64,000 nucleotides of DNA from Alkalimonas sp. (GTDB lineage Bacteria > Pseudomonadota > Gammaproteobacteria > Enterobacterales > Alteromonadaceae), in the NCBI RefSeq assembly GCF_020831925.1, contig NZ_JAFIFQ010000011.1, forward strand, positions 1 to 64,000, given 5' to 3'. Made by a program: the position numbers and the translations under genes. This document shows positions 53,683 through 63,223 of the stretch, one piece after another; position 1 is the stretch's first letter; each line of letters begins with the position of its first letter. A model generated the notes under the pieces. The model saw only the letters and a program-made list of their open reading frames with translations, was not told the DNA's origin and made no database searches.

Positions 53683-55370
53683 GGCTTACGCTCCAGCATT
53701 GTGGTTTCAGTGTTTAAAGATAGTTCTGGCCAGCTGTCTGCCAGGAAGTCTGGTCGGTGATGCAGCAACAACAGCACCATACGCCCTTGCAGCCAAGGTT
53801 GTATCGCCTGCCATATGCGAGCAGCCTGTGCCTGCTCCAGGCCGTAAAATGGTTCATCCAGAATCACCAGCTGTGGTGACCGCAGCAACCAGCGCGCCAG
53901 ATTAATGCGCCGTGCCTGGCCACCGGATACTTGCTGGCCACTATCGCCTAACCAAGTATCCAACTGCTGTGGCAGCGATTTAGCCCATTCATCCATTTCA
54001 ACCAGTGACAACACCTGCCATACCTGCTGCTCGGTCACATCGGCCAGCCCAACCGACAGGTTGGTCCAAAGCGTGTCGGCCAGCATACCGCTTTGTTGGC
54101 TTAAATAAGCAAGCTGCTGCTGTAACGCAGTTTGCTGCAACACTGACCGCACCCAACCATTCCATTCCAGTACAGCAGAGCTGGGAACTTCATCCGCTAG
54201 CAATAGCTCAGCAACGCTACTTTTGCCCATGCCGGAAGCCCCCGTGATTAACAAAACGGGCTGTTGAGACGATAGCTGTATCTCAAGTGGGCGCATCATG
54301 CTTATCGCAACGCGGCCATAGCCATACACTTGAACGCTCAAAGAATGCAGCTGTTCTTCGCTATCTAAAACCACCGGCTCATGCTGCGTTGCCAGCGGAT
54401 ACAAACGCTTTGCCGCAAACCAACTTCGGCCGGCACTGGCTAACTGGCCAGGCAGAGGTTGCAACAACTCGCCAAGCGCCAATACGGGCAGTACCAGCAT
54501 CACGGCAACCGGCCCAGAAAACCAAGCATGCTGATAACCAGAGATAACCAGTAATGCCGTACAAAGTACCAGACCACCGTGTAACAGTTGCAATAGTAAC
54601 TGAGCTAAAGCCTGTTGCTGGCTTACATGGCTTTGCCGCTGACTCAGGTTGGATAGCAGCTGCATGACTGGCTGCTGCTCTGCCAGCTGCCTTTTGGCTA
54701 CCCGCAGCTCATCCAGCCCTTCGAGCTGGGCAATGATCTGCTTCCTGCTGACATTGAGCATGGCGCTCAGTTGATAATTTAGGCCAACACTTTTCCGAGT
54801 AAAAACAATCAGTATTAGCAACAATATAGGCAACCCAAGCAGCAAAAAGCCCATAGCCAAAGGCAGCGACCACACCGCAAAAAAAGCGCTTAGCATCAAC
54901 CAGGCTAGCAGCAAACCCAGCGGCGGTAAAAGAAAGCGCAACAAGACTGTATCCAGCTGCTCTAAATCGGTGGTCAGGCGGTTTAACCAATCAGCGTCCT
55001 GCGCTTGCTGCAGCTCACTGTCTGGCAAGCGCGCCAAACCCTGAAACAATTGCACCCGCACCCTGGCCAGTTGCTGCAGCACCAGCTGATGGCTAAACAC
55101 CCGCTCGGAATAGCGGCTTACCGTACGACCCAGCGCAAAAAAACGGATCCCACTACCGGGCATGTACAGCTCTAAAAAAGCCGCGCCGCCGGCGAGCAGT
55201 ATGGCTCCAACCACAGCCGTGGCCGTAATAAACCAGCCAGACAAACCGAGCAATGCCAGGCCAAACAAAGTTGTTAGCAGTGTTAAAGCGACTGCCAGCA
55301 ACAAGCGACCACGATGCTGCCACACCAGTAAGGTAAACCAATACTGCAAAATAGCGCGATCGTCTCTCAT
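53679..55370 (-). CDS. cydC: Thiol reductant ABC exporter subunit CydC
   Basis: 563 residues: six-helix transmembrane domain then an ABC ATPase with Walker A GASGMGKSS near 385, signature VSGGQARRI and Walker B LVILDEPF. With CydD it exports glutathione and cysteine to the periplasm, needed for assembly of cytochrome bd. Overlaps cydD by 4 bp. Part of the six-gene cyd operon; the downstream rhodanese is coupled to it. Confidence 0.93.
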   Translation of the reverse strand: MRDDRAILQYWFTLLVWQHRGRLLLAVALTLLTTLFGLALLGLSGWFITATAVVGAILLAGGAAFLELYMPGSGIRFFALGRTVSRYSERVFSHQLVLQQLARVRVQLFQGLARLPDSELQQAQDADWLNRLTTDLEQLDTVLLRFLLPPLGLLLAWLMLSAFFAVWSLPLAMGFLLLGLPILLLILIVFTRKSVGLNYQLSAMLNVSRKQIIAQLEGLDELRVAKRQLAEQQPVMQLLSNLSQRQSHVSQQQALAQLLLQLLHGGLVLCTALLVISGYQHAWFSGPVAVMLVLPVLALGELLQPLPGQLASAGRSWFAAKRLYPLATQHEPVVLDSEEQLHSLSVQVYGYGRVAISMMRPLEIQLSSQQPVLLITGASGMGKSSVAELLLADEVPSSAVLEWNGWVRSVLQQTALQQQLAYLSQQSGMLADTLWTNLSVGLADVTEQQVWQVLSLVEMDEWAKSLPQQLDTWLGDSGQQVSGGQARRINLARWLLRSPQLVILDEPFYGLEQAQAARIWQAIQPWLQGRMVLLLLHHRPDFLADSWPELSLNTETTMLERKP

Positions 55371-57046
55371 AACGGTGCCTCGCCTGGTTCAAGGCAGCCA
55401 AAATAGCAGTGCTGATCGGCCAGTTGATGCATGGCCGGGTCGTGACTGGCAATCAGCAACCACTGGGTCTTTTTTCGCTCGGCCAATACAGCAAGCACCA
55501 GGCCTTTGCTTTGTTGATCCAATCTGGCAGAGGGCTCATCCAGCAGCAACACCGCAGCAGGGGCCAGCAAGGCCCTGGCTAACATCAAGCGTTGTAACTG
55601 GCCACCGGAAAGTGCGGTGTCAGCTGGGTTTAGCGGTGTCGCCAAGCCCTCAGCTTGCTCGGCCAGCAATGGAGCTAGTCCTAATTGGCCCAGCACGCTA
55701 TGTATCTGTGCCTCGCTTGCATCCGGTGCGTATAAGCGCAGATTATCAGCCCAACTGCCGGGCTTGAGCCAGGGCTGTTGCGGCAGGTAGACCATGTCTT
55801 CATAGTCTATTGGCCAGAAAAAGCCGCCGGCTTTGGCTGGCAGCAAGCCGGCCAGCGTTTTTAATGCGGTGGTTTTGCCGCTGCCTGAAGGCCCGGTCAG
55901 CAGCAAACACTGACCTTTTGGCAAACTGAGCGTCACGGGCGACTGCCTTACCTTTTGCTCCGGATAACCAGTGATAAGATCCGTCAGTTGCAAAGCGCTG
56001 CCCGGCTGGCGTTGTGCTGGCATATCAGCTTGCTCCAACCTGGCCAGCCAGGGCGCCAGCTGCACCGCGGCTGCCAGCGCTGCAGCTCTGTCGTGATAAG
56101 ACTGAGCAAACTGGCGGATCGGCTGGAAATACTCAGGCGCTAGCAACAAGATGATTAAACCACTGAATAAGCTTATGCTTGCTGCTGGCCCCCAGTCGAT
56201 AGCACCAAACAGCACAAAGCCAATGTAGATGGCGACCGAGGCAACAGCAACACTGGCAAAAAGCTCCAACACAGCGGACGATAAAAACGCGACTTTTAAA
56301 GTCGCCATCAGCAGATCACGATAACGCTCACTTTTGTCCGCAATTTGCTGACTGCTTTGCGCCACAGCGCCCAGTCGGCGCAATAAACGCAATTGCTTCA
56401 CCCGATTCAAAAAGTGCCCAGCCAAACGCTGACGCTCCAGCTGGTGTCGCCGGTTGATTTGTTCGGCTCCCAGGCCAACCAACACCATAAAAAGCGGGAT
56501 CAGTGGAGCCGCCAACAACAAAATCAGCGCCATCAGCCAGTTCAACCAGGCAATTAGCAGCACGATCACCAGTGGTGATAACAGGGCCAGATACTGCTGC
56601 GGCCAATAACGGGCTACATAACCATCCATCGACTCGACATTATCACTCCACTGACAAGCCCAGTCGGCTGCCGATAACCCTGAGATTTGCCAAGCAGGGC
56701 CTTCTCGCCACAAGTGCAATAAGCGCAGCCGAAGCTTTTCACGCACAGCCAGGCTGGCGCGGCAGGCACAGTGCTCTTGCCCCCAGGCTGCGCCAGCCCG
56801 AAGCACCAAAGCCAGCAGAAACATCAGCAAGCAGGGATAGGCCATAGCCAACTGCCAGCGCTCTGCAGGCAAAATGACCTCACTTAGCAACCAAGCCAGT
56901 GCCAGCCACTGGCCGATCAAGCCCAGCGTTGCCAGCAGCCCCAACAGCACAGCGGCAGTCAGCAGTGGCCGTTGCTGCTTTATGACCGCTTGCAGCAAAT
57001 CCTTACCCGCCTGAGTATCTGCTACATCGCCCTGCAAGCCTTGCAT
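55367..57046 (-). CDS. cydD: Thiol reductant ABC exporter subunit CydD
   Basis: 559 residues; transmembrane domain about 25-320 then an ATPase with Walker A GPSGSGKTT near 372, signature LSGGQLQRLM and Walker B VLLLDEPSA. Heterodimer partner of CydC. It starts one base after the cydB stop, showing that exporter and oxidase are made together. The order D then C matches E. coli. Confidence 0.93.
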   Translation of the reverse strand: MQGLQGDVADTQAGKDLLQAVIKQQRPLLTAAVLLGLLATLGLIGQWLALAWLLSEVILPAERWQLAMAYPCLLMFLLALVLRAGAAWGQEHCACRASLAVREKLRLRLLHLWREGPAWQISGLSAADWACQWSDNVESMDGYVARYWPQQYLALLSPLVIVLLIAWLNWLMALILLLAAPLIPLFMVLVGLGAEQINRRHQLERQRLAGHFLNRVKQLRLLRRLGAVAQSSQQIADKSERYRDLLMATLKVAFLSSAVLELFASVAVASVAIYIGFVLFGAIDWGPAASISLFSGLIILLLAPEYFQPIRQFAQSYHDRAAALAAAVQLAPWLARLEQADMPAQRQPGSALQLTDLITGYPEQKVRQSPVTLSLPKGQCLLLTGPSGSGKTTALKTLAGLLPAKAGGFFWPIDYEDMVYLPQQPWLKPGSWADNLRLYAPDASEAQIHSVLGQLGLAPLLAEQAEGLATPLNPADTALSGGQLQRLMLARALLAPAAVLLLDEPSARLDQQSKGLVLAVLAERKKTQWLLIASHDPAMHQLADQHCYFGCLEPGEAPL

Positions 57047-57047
57047 C

Positions 57048-58049
57048 TTAATGGTAACCGGTCGCCTTCACTTTGCCGCGAAACACCCAGTAGGTCCAGG
57101 CGGTGTAAGCGAGTACGATGGGGATCACAAACAAAAAACCGAGCAACAGGAACAGCTGCGATTCATAGGCAGAAGCGGCGTCCCACAGGGTGTAATCCGG
57201 CGGCACCATATAAGGCCATTTACTGGCCAGCAAGCCCAGATAGGTAAACAAAAACAAGCCCATGGTCGCCACAAAAGGCAAACCCTCCTGCTGCTTTTGC
57301 ACTGAGCGATAAATAGACCAGGCACAGTACAAAGCCAGTAGAGGCAACAACCAGATAAAGCTCAGGCCACTAAACCAGCGTTCCATTACTTTGGGATCAA
57401 CAAAAGGGGTATAGACACTGATCACAGCAAATACCACCAACACCGCCAACAATAAGCGAGGGGTCAGTTTGTAAGCCCACTGTTGCACCTCACCTTCGGA
57501 TTTCATAATCAGCCAGGTCGCACCTAGCAGGGCGTAGCCTGCCACCAGTCCCAGGCCGGTAATGACCGTAAAAGGCGTTAACCAATCAAAAGCACCACCG
57601 ACATAGCGGAAGTTCTCAGTAGCAAAGCCCTGGATATAAGCACCGACGACGGCACCCTGCGCAAAAGCCGCCACCGTTGAGCCACCGGCAAAAGCCCAGT
57701 TCCACAGATACCGGGATGTTTTGGCTTTAAAGCGAAACTCAAACGCCACACCACGGAAAATCAGGCCAGCTAGCAGCAGGAACACCCCTATGTAGAGTGC
57801 CGGCAGGAATACCGAATACACCAAGGGGAATGCCGCCAGTAAGCCAGCACCACCCAGCACCAGCCAGGTTTCATTACCATCCCACACCGGAGCTACCGAA
57901 TTCATCATCACATCGCGATAATGCTCGTCTGGCGCAAAGGGGAACAGTATGCCCTGCCCGAGGTCAAAACCATCCATTAGCACATACATCATCACCCCAA
58001 AAGCAATGATCACCGCCCAGATTAATGTCAGATCAAAAGGTTGTTCCAT
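57048..58049 (-). CDS. cydB: Cytochrome bd-type quinol oxidase subunit II
   Basis: 333 residues, about eight to nine helices. MEQPFDLTLIWAVIIAFGVMMYVLMDGFDLGQGILFPF is the CydB start and WDGNETWLVLGGAGLLAAFP the conserved loop. It is shorter than E. coli CydB (379) and fits the CIO (cyanide-insensitive) branch. Start overlaps the cydA stop by one base. No small CydX frame is seen after cydB. Confidence 0.93.
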   Translation of the reverse strand: MEQPFDLTLIWAVIIAFGVMMYVLMDGFDLGQGILFPFAPDEHYRDVMMNSVAPVWDGNETWLVLGGAGLLAAFPLVYSVFLPALYIGVFLLLAGLIFRGVAFEFRFKAKTSRYLWNWAFAGGSTVAAFAQGAVVGAYIQGFATENFRYVGGAFDWLTPFTVITGLGLVAGYALLGATWLIMKSEGEVQQWAYKLTPRLLLAVLVVFAVISVYTPFVDPKVMERWFSGLSFIWLLPLLALYCAWSIYRSVQKQQEGLPFVATMGLFLFTYLGLLASKWPYMVPPDYTLWDAASAYESQLFLLLGFLFVIPIVLAYTAWTYWVFRGKVKATGYH

Positions 58050-59446
58050 TAGTTTTCTCCTTCCAGGCTGGCATGAGCAGCAGAGAAAGGACGTTTGGCT
58101 CGTTCCACTTCATCCTGCTCGTGCGGCTGATTGGCCTTTTCCAGACCACCACGGAATACTTTCAGCAAGTAATAAACCCCGGCACTGAATACCAGGCTAT
58201 AGACCACCACATAGCCAATCAGGGTAAAAAGAGCCATACCGCCGGTGAGTGAAGGAGTCAGACCTTCGGCATGGGTCATTTGCTCGTAAATCAGCCAGGG
58301 TGCCCGGCCTGCTTCTGTCACAACCCAACCGGCCAGCACCGCAATAAAAGGGGTGAGGCTCATCCAGCGCAGACTTTGCAGGAACCAGCGACTTTGATGG
58401 TATTTCTGCCGATAGCGCAGCACCCAACCAGCCAGGCCAAAAAACACCATCAACAAGCCCATCGCAACCATGATGCGGAACGACCAGAACACCAGGAATA
58501 CCGGTGGCTGCATCTCTGGGGCGACTTCATTCAAACCCGGCACTTCGCCCTGCCAGTCGTGGGTTAAAATATAACTGGCCAGGTTTGGAATACCGACCTC
58601 AAAGTGATTGGTTTGTGCGGCTTGATCCGGGATAGCAAACAATAACAAAGGCACCCCGGTATCGGTTTGCCAATTGCCCTCCATAGCTGCCACCTTCATC
58701 GGTTGATGTTCCAGTGTATTCAGGCCATGGAAGTCCCCCACCACCACCTGCATCGGCGCCAGGATCAGCAGCATCCATAGCGCTATCGACAGCGCCTTGC
58801 GGTTGCTGTCAAACTCACGCTTTTGCAGAATAAACCAAGCACTGACCCCGGCCACAACCAGCGCAGCGGTTAAAAAGGATGCCAGCGCCATATGCAAAAA
58901 GCGGTAGCCAAAGGATGGGGTAAACAACGCCTGGGACCAGGACACCACATGGTACATGCCCTCACGCAGCTCCAAGCCACCCGGTGTTTGCATCAGCGAG
59001 TTGGCCGATAAAATCCAGAAGGAGGAAATAAAGGTCCCCAGAGCCACCATAATGGCAGCAAACAAATGCACCCCTTGCGGTACTTTGTCCCGACCAAACA
59101 GCAAGACACCCAAAAATGCAGCCTCAAGGAAAAATGCCGTCACCACTTCGTAGCTGAGCACAGGCCCGAGAAAGTTTGCGGTAGCATAAGAAAAATTGCT
59201 CCAGTTGGTACCGAACTGGAACGACATCACAATGCCAGACACCACCCCCATGCCAAACACCACGGCAAACACCTGGATCCAGAATTTCGACAGGCGCTGC
59301 CACACTGGCTGGCCGGTTTTGAATGAGAGTGCCTCCAGCACAGCAATAAAGCTGGCCAAACCTATGGTAAAGACGGGAAAAATCGCATGAAAGCACACCA
59401 CAAACGCGAATTGAATGCGCGATAGCAGCAGAGGATCTAACTCCAT
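58049..59446 (-). CDS. cydA: Cytochrome bd-type quinol oxidase subunit I
   Basis: 465 residues from ATG 59446, AGGAGAA 6-12 nt upstream; the ORF-track start at 59479 lacks this. MELDPLLLSRIQFAFVVCFHAIFP includes the haem-ligand histidine region. GRDKVPQGVHLFAAIMVALGTFISSFWI and the short Q-loop region (GDFHGLNTLEHQPMKVAAMEGNW) support a quinol oxidase of the short-Q-loop CIO type. It reduces oxygen to water with quinol and builds a proton gradient without pumping. First gene of the operon; a palindrome lies in its upstream region. Confidence 0.93.
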   Translation of the reverse strand: MELDPLLLSRIQFAFVVCFHAIFPVFTIGLASFIAVLEALSFKTGQPVWQRLSKFWIQVFAVVFGMGVVSGIVMSFQFGTNWSNFSYATANFLGPVLSYEVVTAFFLEAAFLGVLLFGRDKVPQGVHLFAAIMVALGTFISSFWILSANSLMQTPGGLELREGMYHVVSWSQALFTPSFGYRFLHMALASFLTAALVVAGVSAWFILQKREFDSNRKALSIALWMLLILAPMQVVVGDFHGLNTLEHQPMKVAAMEGNWQTDTGVPLLLFAIPDQAAQTNHFEVGIPNLASYILTHDWQGEVPGLNEVAPEMQPPVFLVFWSFRIMVAMGLLMVFFGLAGWVLRYRQKYHQSRWFLQSLRWMSLTPFIAVLAGWVVTEAGRAPWLIYEQMTHAEGLTPSLTGGMALFTLIGYVVVYSLVFSAGVYYLLKVFRGGLEKANQPHEQDEVERAKRPFSAAHASLEGEN

Positions 59447-59568
59447 AACCGTTCTCCTAACCTGAGCTGGTGCAACCAAGTACCTGCTCGGATTTGTCTA
59501 GCAAAAATACAACTCTGGACTAAAGTTATAGCATACACTGACTAAATTAATTTTTTCTTATTAAAGGC

Positions 59569-59585
59569 TGTGACATAGTGTCGCA
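59569..59585. promoter_or_regulatory. Palindromic operator candidate between the cyd and sqr operons
   Basis: TGTGACATAGTGTCGCA has 7-bp arms (one mismatch) around a 3-nt centre, at 123 bases from the cydA start and 94 bases from the divergent gene start. A site here could control both operons. It does not fit CRP spacing or the FNR box. The regulator is unknown; the small winged-helix gene of the sqr operon is a candidate. Confidence 0.4.
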
Positions 59586-59678
59586 GATCAAAAAAAAGCG
59601 AGTTTTCACGCTGGTGATCGCTCGCGTGCCAAGGTATTTTAAAGTTCAGTATATTCTAAACTACAGGGCGGTACGACT

Positions 59679-59870
59679 ATGAAAACCAATGTGGGCGGGC
59701 TGGATAAAGTGATACGTATGCTGGTAGGTATTGCACTGATCGTCTTAGCGGCAACGGGGGTAATCGGGATTTGGGGCTGGGTGGGCCTAGTGCCTTTACT
59801 TACCGGGTTACTGAATACCTGCCCGGCTTATAGCCTGCTTGGCATCTCAACGTGCAAGCCAAAGCCATGA
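59679..59870 (+). CDS. DUF2892 (YgaP-like) small membrane protein
   Basis: 63 residues with two hydrophobic helices. MKTNVGGLDKVIRMLVGIALIVLAATG and the CPAYSLLGISTC end are the DUF2892 hallmark, the membrane module often fused or adjacent to rhodaneses (as in YgaP). First gene of the operon divergent from cydA; ends in an ATGA overlap with the next gene. It fits the sulfane-sulfur theme of both operons. Confidence 0.88.
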   Translation: MKTNVGGLDKVIRMLVGIALIVLAATGVIGIWGWVGLVPLLTGLLNTCPAYSLLGISTCKPKP

Positions 59871-60205
59871 CCGCTAGAACTCTGCAGCTGTTCGACGCTT
59901 TGGTGTTGCTGGCTGTGCGCTATGCACTGGCAGATAGTGGTAAAGCCAACTTCGCTCAAGTGCAACAAGCTTTGGCCTATCTGCAGCCCCCTGGCGCAGA
60001 AGCTGCTGAAATAACCTCCGCACTGCAGCAGTTGCAAGGCGCCCGCTTACTTGCCTTCCGTGATCAGCATTATCGGTTCAGTGATCTGGCCGAGCATTAC
60101 TGGCAGCACAGTGGTGCCGACAAAGTCTGCGGCGCACGGGTGCAGTGGCAGCGTCTGTACCAGCAATTGCAGGGCATTGAATGTAAACCATCGGAGGCCT
60201 TATGA
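59867..60205 (+). CDS. Small winged-helix-like protein, possible regulator
   Basis: 112 residues from ATG 59867 in an ATGA overlap; the ORF-track start at 59852 is inside the upstream gene. The middle looks like a winged helix (ANFAQVQQALAYL... AEITSALQQLQGARLLAFRDQHYRFSDLAEHYW). There are two cysteines (VCGAR, IECKP). I do not recognise a family. As the second gene of the sqr operon it may sense sulfide or polysulfide through its cysteines, which is speculation. Confidence 0.55.
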   Translation: MTARTLQLFDALVLLAVRYALADSGKANFAQVQQALAYLQPPGAEAAEITSALQQLQGARLLAFRDQHYRFSDLAEHYWQHSGADKVCGARVQWQRLYQQLQGIECKPSEAL

Positions 60206-61518
60206 GCGCATCGCCCACACAGCCCTTACGACGTAAGTTATTGCTTGGCCTGGCGGCCGGAGCAGCCGTGACATCCCCCGCGGCTTTGCTGGCAAAACCA
60301 CTGCGAAGCCAGGCCCGCATTGTGATTCTGGGCGCTGGAGCCGCTGGTATCGCCATGGCCAACCGTTTACGCCGCAGCATTGCCGGCGCCCGCATTACGC
60401 TGGTGGGTGCCAGGGCCGAGCATCACTATCAACCGGGTTACACCATGATAGCCTCTGGTCTGTGGCGGCCAGAGCGGGTGTTATCCAGCACCCAGCAGTG
60501 GCTTGCCAACGACATTGACTGGCTGGCGCACGATGTCACCGCCATCAATGCACGCCAACAGTGGGTGCAGCTGAGTAACCAGCAGCAACTTGGTTACGAT
60601 CTTTTGGTCGTGGCGACCGGTTGCCAGCTCAATTACCACCAGATTGAAGGTTTTGAGACCAGCATGATTGGCCAGCACGGTATAGGCAGTGTCTACGCAA
60701 GCCCGGCCGCCGCTCAGGCAACCAGTACGCAAATTGATGCCCTCATCGCCAAAGGTGCAGGCCGGGCACTCTTTACCTTAAGCGACACACCGTTAAAGTG
60801 TGCCGGTGCGCCACTCAAGATGACCTTTACCACGGTATCCCGGCTGGAAAAAACCGGCCAGCGAGAGCGCTTCCAGGTGGACTTCTTTAGCCCTTATCAA
60901 AATCGGGTATTTGCCGTCCCCACCTACAATGAATTTGTGCTAAAACGCTGGCAGGAACAAAGCGTTGGCTTTTTTGATCAGCGACTGCTGACCGGTCTTG
61001 ATGCCCACAGCCGTCAGGCATTTTTCCGCCACAAGGACGGCAGCACCAGTAAGGAGGCCTATGACTTTATTCATGTTGTGCCGCCGATGAGTGCGCCAGA
61101 TGTAGTAAAAGCCTCGGATTTGGTGTGGCAGGATGGTCCATTTGCCGGCAACTGGCTGGAGGTCGATCAATACAGTTTACAGCACCGGCGTTATCCCAAC
61201 GTATTTGGGGTCGGCGATGTGATTGGCACGCCTTTTGGCAAAACAGCAGCCAGTGTAAAAATGCAGGCCCCGGTGGCCGAGCGAAATATTCTGGCTTTTT
61301 TGAGCAATCAGCCCCTGAACGCCCGTTACAACGGCTATACCTCCTGCCCACTGATTACTAGCATTGGCCGGGCTATTTTGTCGGAGTTTGGTTACGAGGG
61401 AAAACTGATGCCGTCCTTCGGTTTTATCAGCCCCACGGAGGAGTCCTGGCTGGTGTGGATGATGAAAGAACAAATGCTGCAACCGGCATACAACGCCATG
61501 CTGCATGGCAAAGTGTAA
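60202..61518 (+). CDS. sqr: Sulfide:quinone oxidoreductase (SQR) with N-terminal Tat-like signal
   Basis: 438 residues. The start (PLRRKLLLGLAAGAAVTSPAALLAKP) looks like a twin-arginine or Sec leader. The FAD motif is VILGAGAAGIAMANRL near 41. Three candidate redox cysteines are C141 (TGCQLNYH), C200 in PLKCAGAPLKMTF and C382 in YTSCPLITS; the last two motifs are diagnostic of SQR. It oxidises sulfide to polysulfide or persulfide and reduces quinone. ATGA overlap with the upstream gene. Its quinol product could be oxidised by the bd oxidase encoded divergently. Confidence 0.85.
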   Translation: MSASPTQPLRRKLLLGLAAGAAVTSPAALLAKPLRSQARIVILGAGAAGIAMANRLRRSIAGARITLVGARAEHHYQPGYTMIASGLWRPERVLSSTQQWLANDIDWLAHDVTAINARQQWVQLSNQQQLGYDLLVVATGCQLNYHQIEGFETSMIGQHGIGSVYASPAAAQATSTQIDALIAKGAGRALFTLSDTPLKCAGAPLKMTFTTVSRLEKTGQRERFQVDFFSPYQNRVFAVPTYNEFVLKRWQEQSVGFFDQRLLTGLDAHSRQAFFRHKDGSTSKEAYDFIHVVPPMSAPDVVKASDLVWQDGPFAGNWLEVDQYSLQHRRYPNVFGVGDVIGTPFGKTAASVKMQAPVAERNILAFLSNQPLNARYNGYTSCPLITSIGRAILSEFGYEGKLMPSFGFISPTEESWLVWMMKEQMLQPAYNAMLHGKV

Positions 61519-61530
61519 GGAGAAAGCCCT

Positions 61531-61842
61531 ATGAGCCTGGATGGTATCCTGATGATCCTTTGGTATGCTGCCAAGCCTTGGCTATGGTTTATAGCGCTGC
61601 TGGTATTGGCACTTGTCGCTAGTCTGTGGCTGGGGCGACACAAGCAGGGAAAACCGCATGGATTGCTTTGGCCTACAGCCATTGCAGCTGGCCTTGTGGC
61701 CATGCTAGTTGCCCCCATGCTTACACAATCGCAACTCGGTTATGTTACCACCTGGCCGGATCGGCTGGTGTTGCTGACAATTGGTATAGGTACCATGCTG
61801 TATGGCTGGTTGCTGCTAAAAAGTTGGTTTCGTCAGGCCTAA
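61531..61842 (+). CDS. Small three-helix membrane protein after sqr
   Basis: 103 residues, three hydrophobic segments separated by short basic loops (GRHKQGKPHG). It starts 12 nt after the sqr stop with AAGGAG upstream, so it is the last gene of that operon. No recognised family. It could anchor the oxidoreductase or move quinone or sulfur species, but nothing in the sequence proves this. Confidence 0.7.
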   Translation: MSLDGILMILWYAAKPWLWFIALLVLALVASLWLGRHKQGKPHGLLWPTAIAAGLVAMLVAPMLTQSQLGYVTTWPDRLVLLTIGIGTMLYGWLLLKSWFRQA

Positions 61843-61908
61843 TCTGCCTTGTTGTTAACCGATCTCCAGCTACACTGAAAGTAGCTTGCTGTAGTAAGGA
61901 GTTTGCCG

Positions 61909-63120
61909 TTGTACGCTTATATTGCCCGCCAGCCAATTTACGATGATGCAAAAGCACTTTACGGTTACGAACTGTTGTTTCGCGATGGCGAACAAAACAG
62001 CTTCCCCAATATTGATGGCGATGAAGCCACCTCACGGCTGCTGACCGAGCATCACTTGCTGGTCGGCGTTGAGCACATTGCTGCTGGCAAACTGGCCTTT
62101 ATTAACTTTTCGGCCGAAACCCTGATCCACCACTTCCCTACCTCGATCGATCCCACCACTACAGTGATTGAAATTCTGGAGACGGTACCAATCAGTATGG
62201 AATTGCTGCAAGCCTGCAAAGCCCTGCATAGTATGGGTTATGCGCTGGCACTGGATGATCACGACTTTGATGCCAAGTGGGATATCTTTTTGCCTTACAC
62301 CCGCTATCTGAAAGTGGATGTACAACAATTTAATCTGCTGCAAATCAGTAAGTTCATTCAACGTATCAGGCATCATCCGGTGACCTTATTGGCCGAGCGG
62401 GTCGAGACCGCTGAGCAGTTTGATAAGTTAAAACTGATGGGGTTTACCTTGTTTCAGGGGTACCTGTTTGCCCGTCCGGAAATGATGAAACATCGCCAGC
62501 TGAGCAGCAACAAGCTCAACCTGCTGGAGCTGATTGGCGAAGCTTGTGCCGAGCACCTCGATTTTGACCGGCTGAGTTCGATTGTCGAGCGTGATGTTGC
62601 GCTGTCCTTTAAATTGCTGCGTTTTATCAACAACTCCGCCTATGCCAAAGAACAGAGTATCCAATCGCTGAAACTTGCCATGGTTTATATGGGTGAAGCC
62701 GAGCTGAAAAAGTTTATTGCTCTGCTTGCTCTTTCAAACCTGGCTTCCGGCGAAGATGATGCCCGCATCATCCAATCTCTGGTTCGGGCCCGTTTTTGCG
62801 ATCAACTGGCCAGGCTCTGTCAGTTCCCGACCGATCCTCCCACCGCTTTCTTAACCGGCTTATTTTCCAAAGTTGATGAGTTGGTGGAAATGCCTATGGC
62901 CCAAGTACTGAGTCAACTGCCGTTGCCAGAGAGTATCCGCCAGGCTCTTTCCGGGCGTAGCGGTCGTCTCGGCCAATTTTTGGAGCTGATAGAAACCTAT
63001 GAGGCAGCCGACTGGAACCAGGCAGAACAAAAGGTCAACCAATTACCGGCCACCACCGATCTGGCCATGCTCTATCACGATGCTGTGCAGTGGGCACAGG
63101 GGATTTTACACCCCAGATAA
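61909..63120 (+). CDS. EAL-HDOD signalling protein (YuxH type)
   Basis: 403 residues from TTG 61909. AGGAG ends 7 nt before this codon but abuts the TTG at 61903 listed in the ORF track, so the ribosome site favours MYAYIARQPIYD. The first half is a degenerate EAL domain (YELLFRDGE, INFSAETL, IEILETVPI, LFQGYLFARP) in which the usual DDFGTG loop reads DDHDFDAKW. That implies c-di-GMP binding or no phosphodiesterase activity. The second half from about 200 is an HDOD domain (LLELIGEACAEHLDFDRLSSIVERDVALSFKLLRFINNSAYA). Followed by an HD-GYP gene 103 nt away, another c-di-GMP enzyme. Confidence 0.88.
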   Translation: MYAYIARQPIYDDAKALYGYELLFRDGEQNSFPNIDGDEATSRLLTEHHLLVGVEHIAAGKLAFINFSAETLIHHFPTSIDPTTTVIEILETVPISMELLQACKALHSMGYALALDDHDFDAKWDIFLPYTRYLKVDVQQFNLLQISKFIQRIRHHPVTLLAERVETAEQFDKLKLMGFTLFQGYLFARPEMMKHRQLSSNKLNLLELIGEACAEHLDFDRLSSIVERDVALSFKLLRFINNSAYAKEQSIQSLKLAMVYMGEAELKKFIALLALSNLASGEDDARIIQSLVRARFCDQLARLCQFPTDPPTAFLTGLFSKVDELVEMPMAQVLSQLPLPESIRQALSGRSGRLGQFLELIETYEAADWNQAEQKVNQLPATTDLAMLYHDAVQWAQGILHPR

Positions 63121-63223
63121 TGATCCAGCGCATGCCTGTGAATTCGTAGACCGCCTACACTTCCATCTGGCAAGCGAGCATTGAAATCACTGCTATCCAC
63201 TTAATGACAGACAGGAACAACCC

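Noticed and set aside
59569-59585. CRP or FNR site upstream of cydA
   Set aside because: Spacing between half sites is 7 rather than 6 and the right half reads TCGCA; it also lacks TTGAT-N4-ATCAA. Kept only as an unnamed palindrome.
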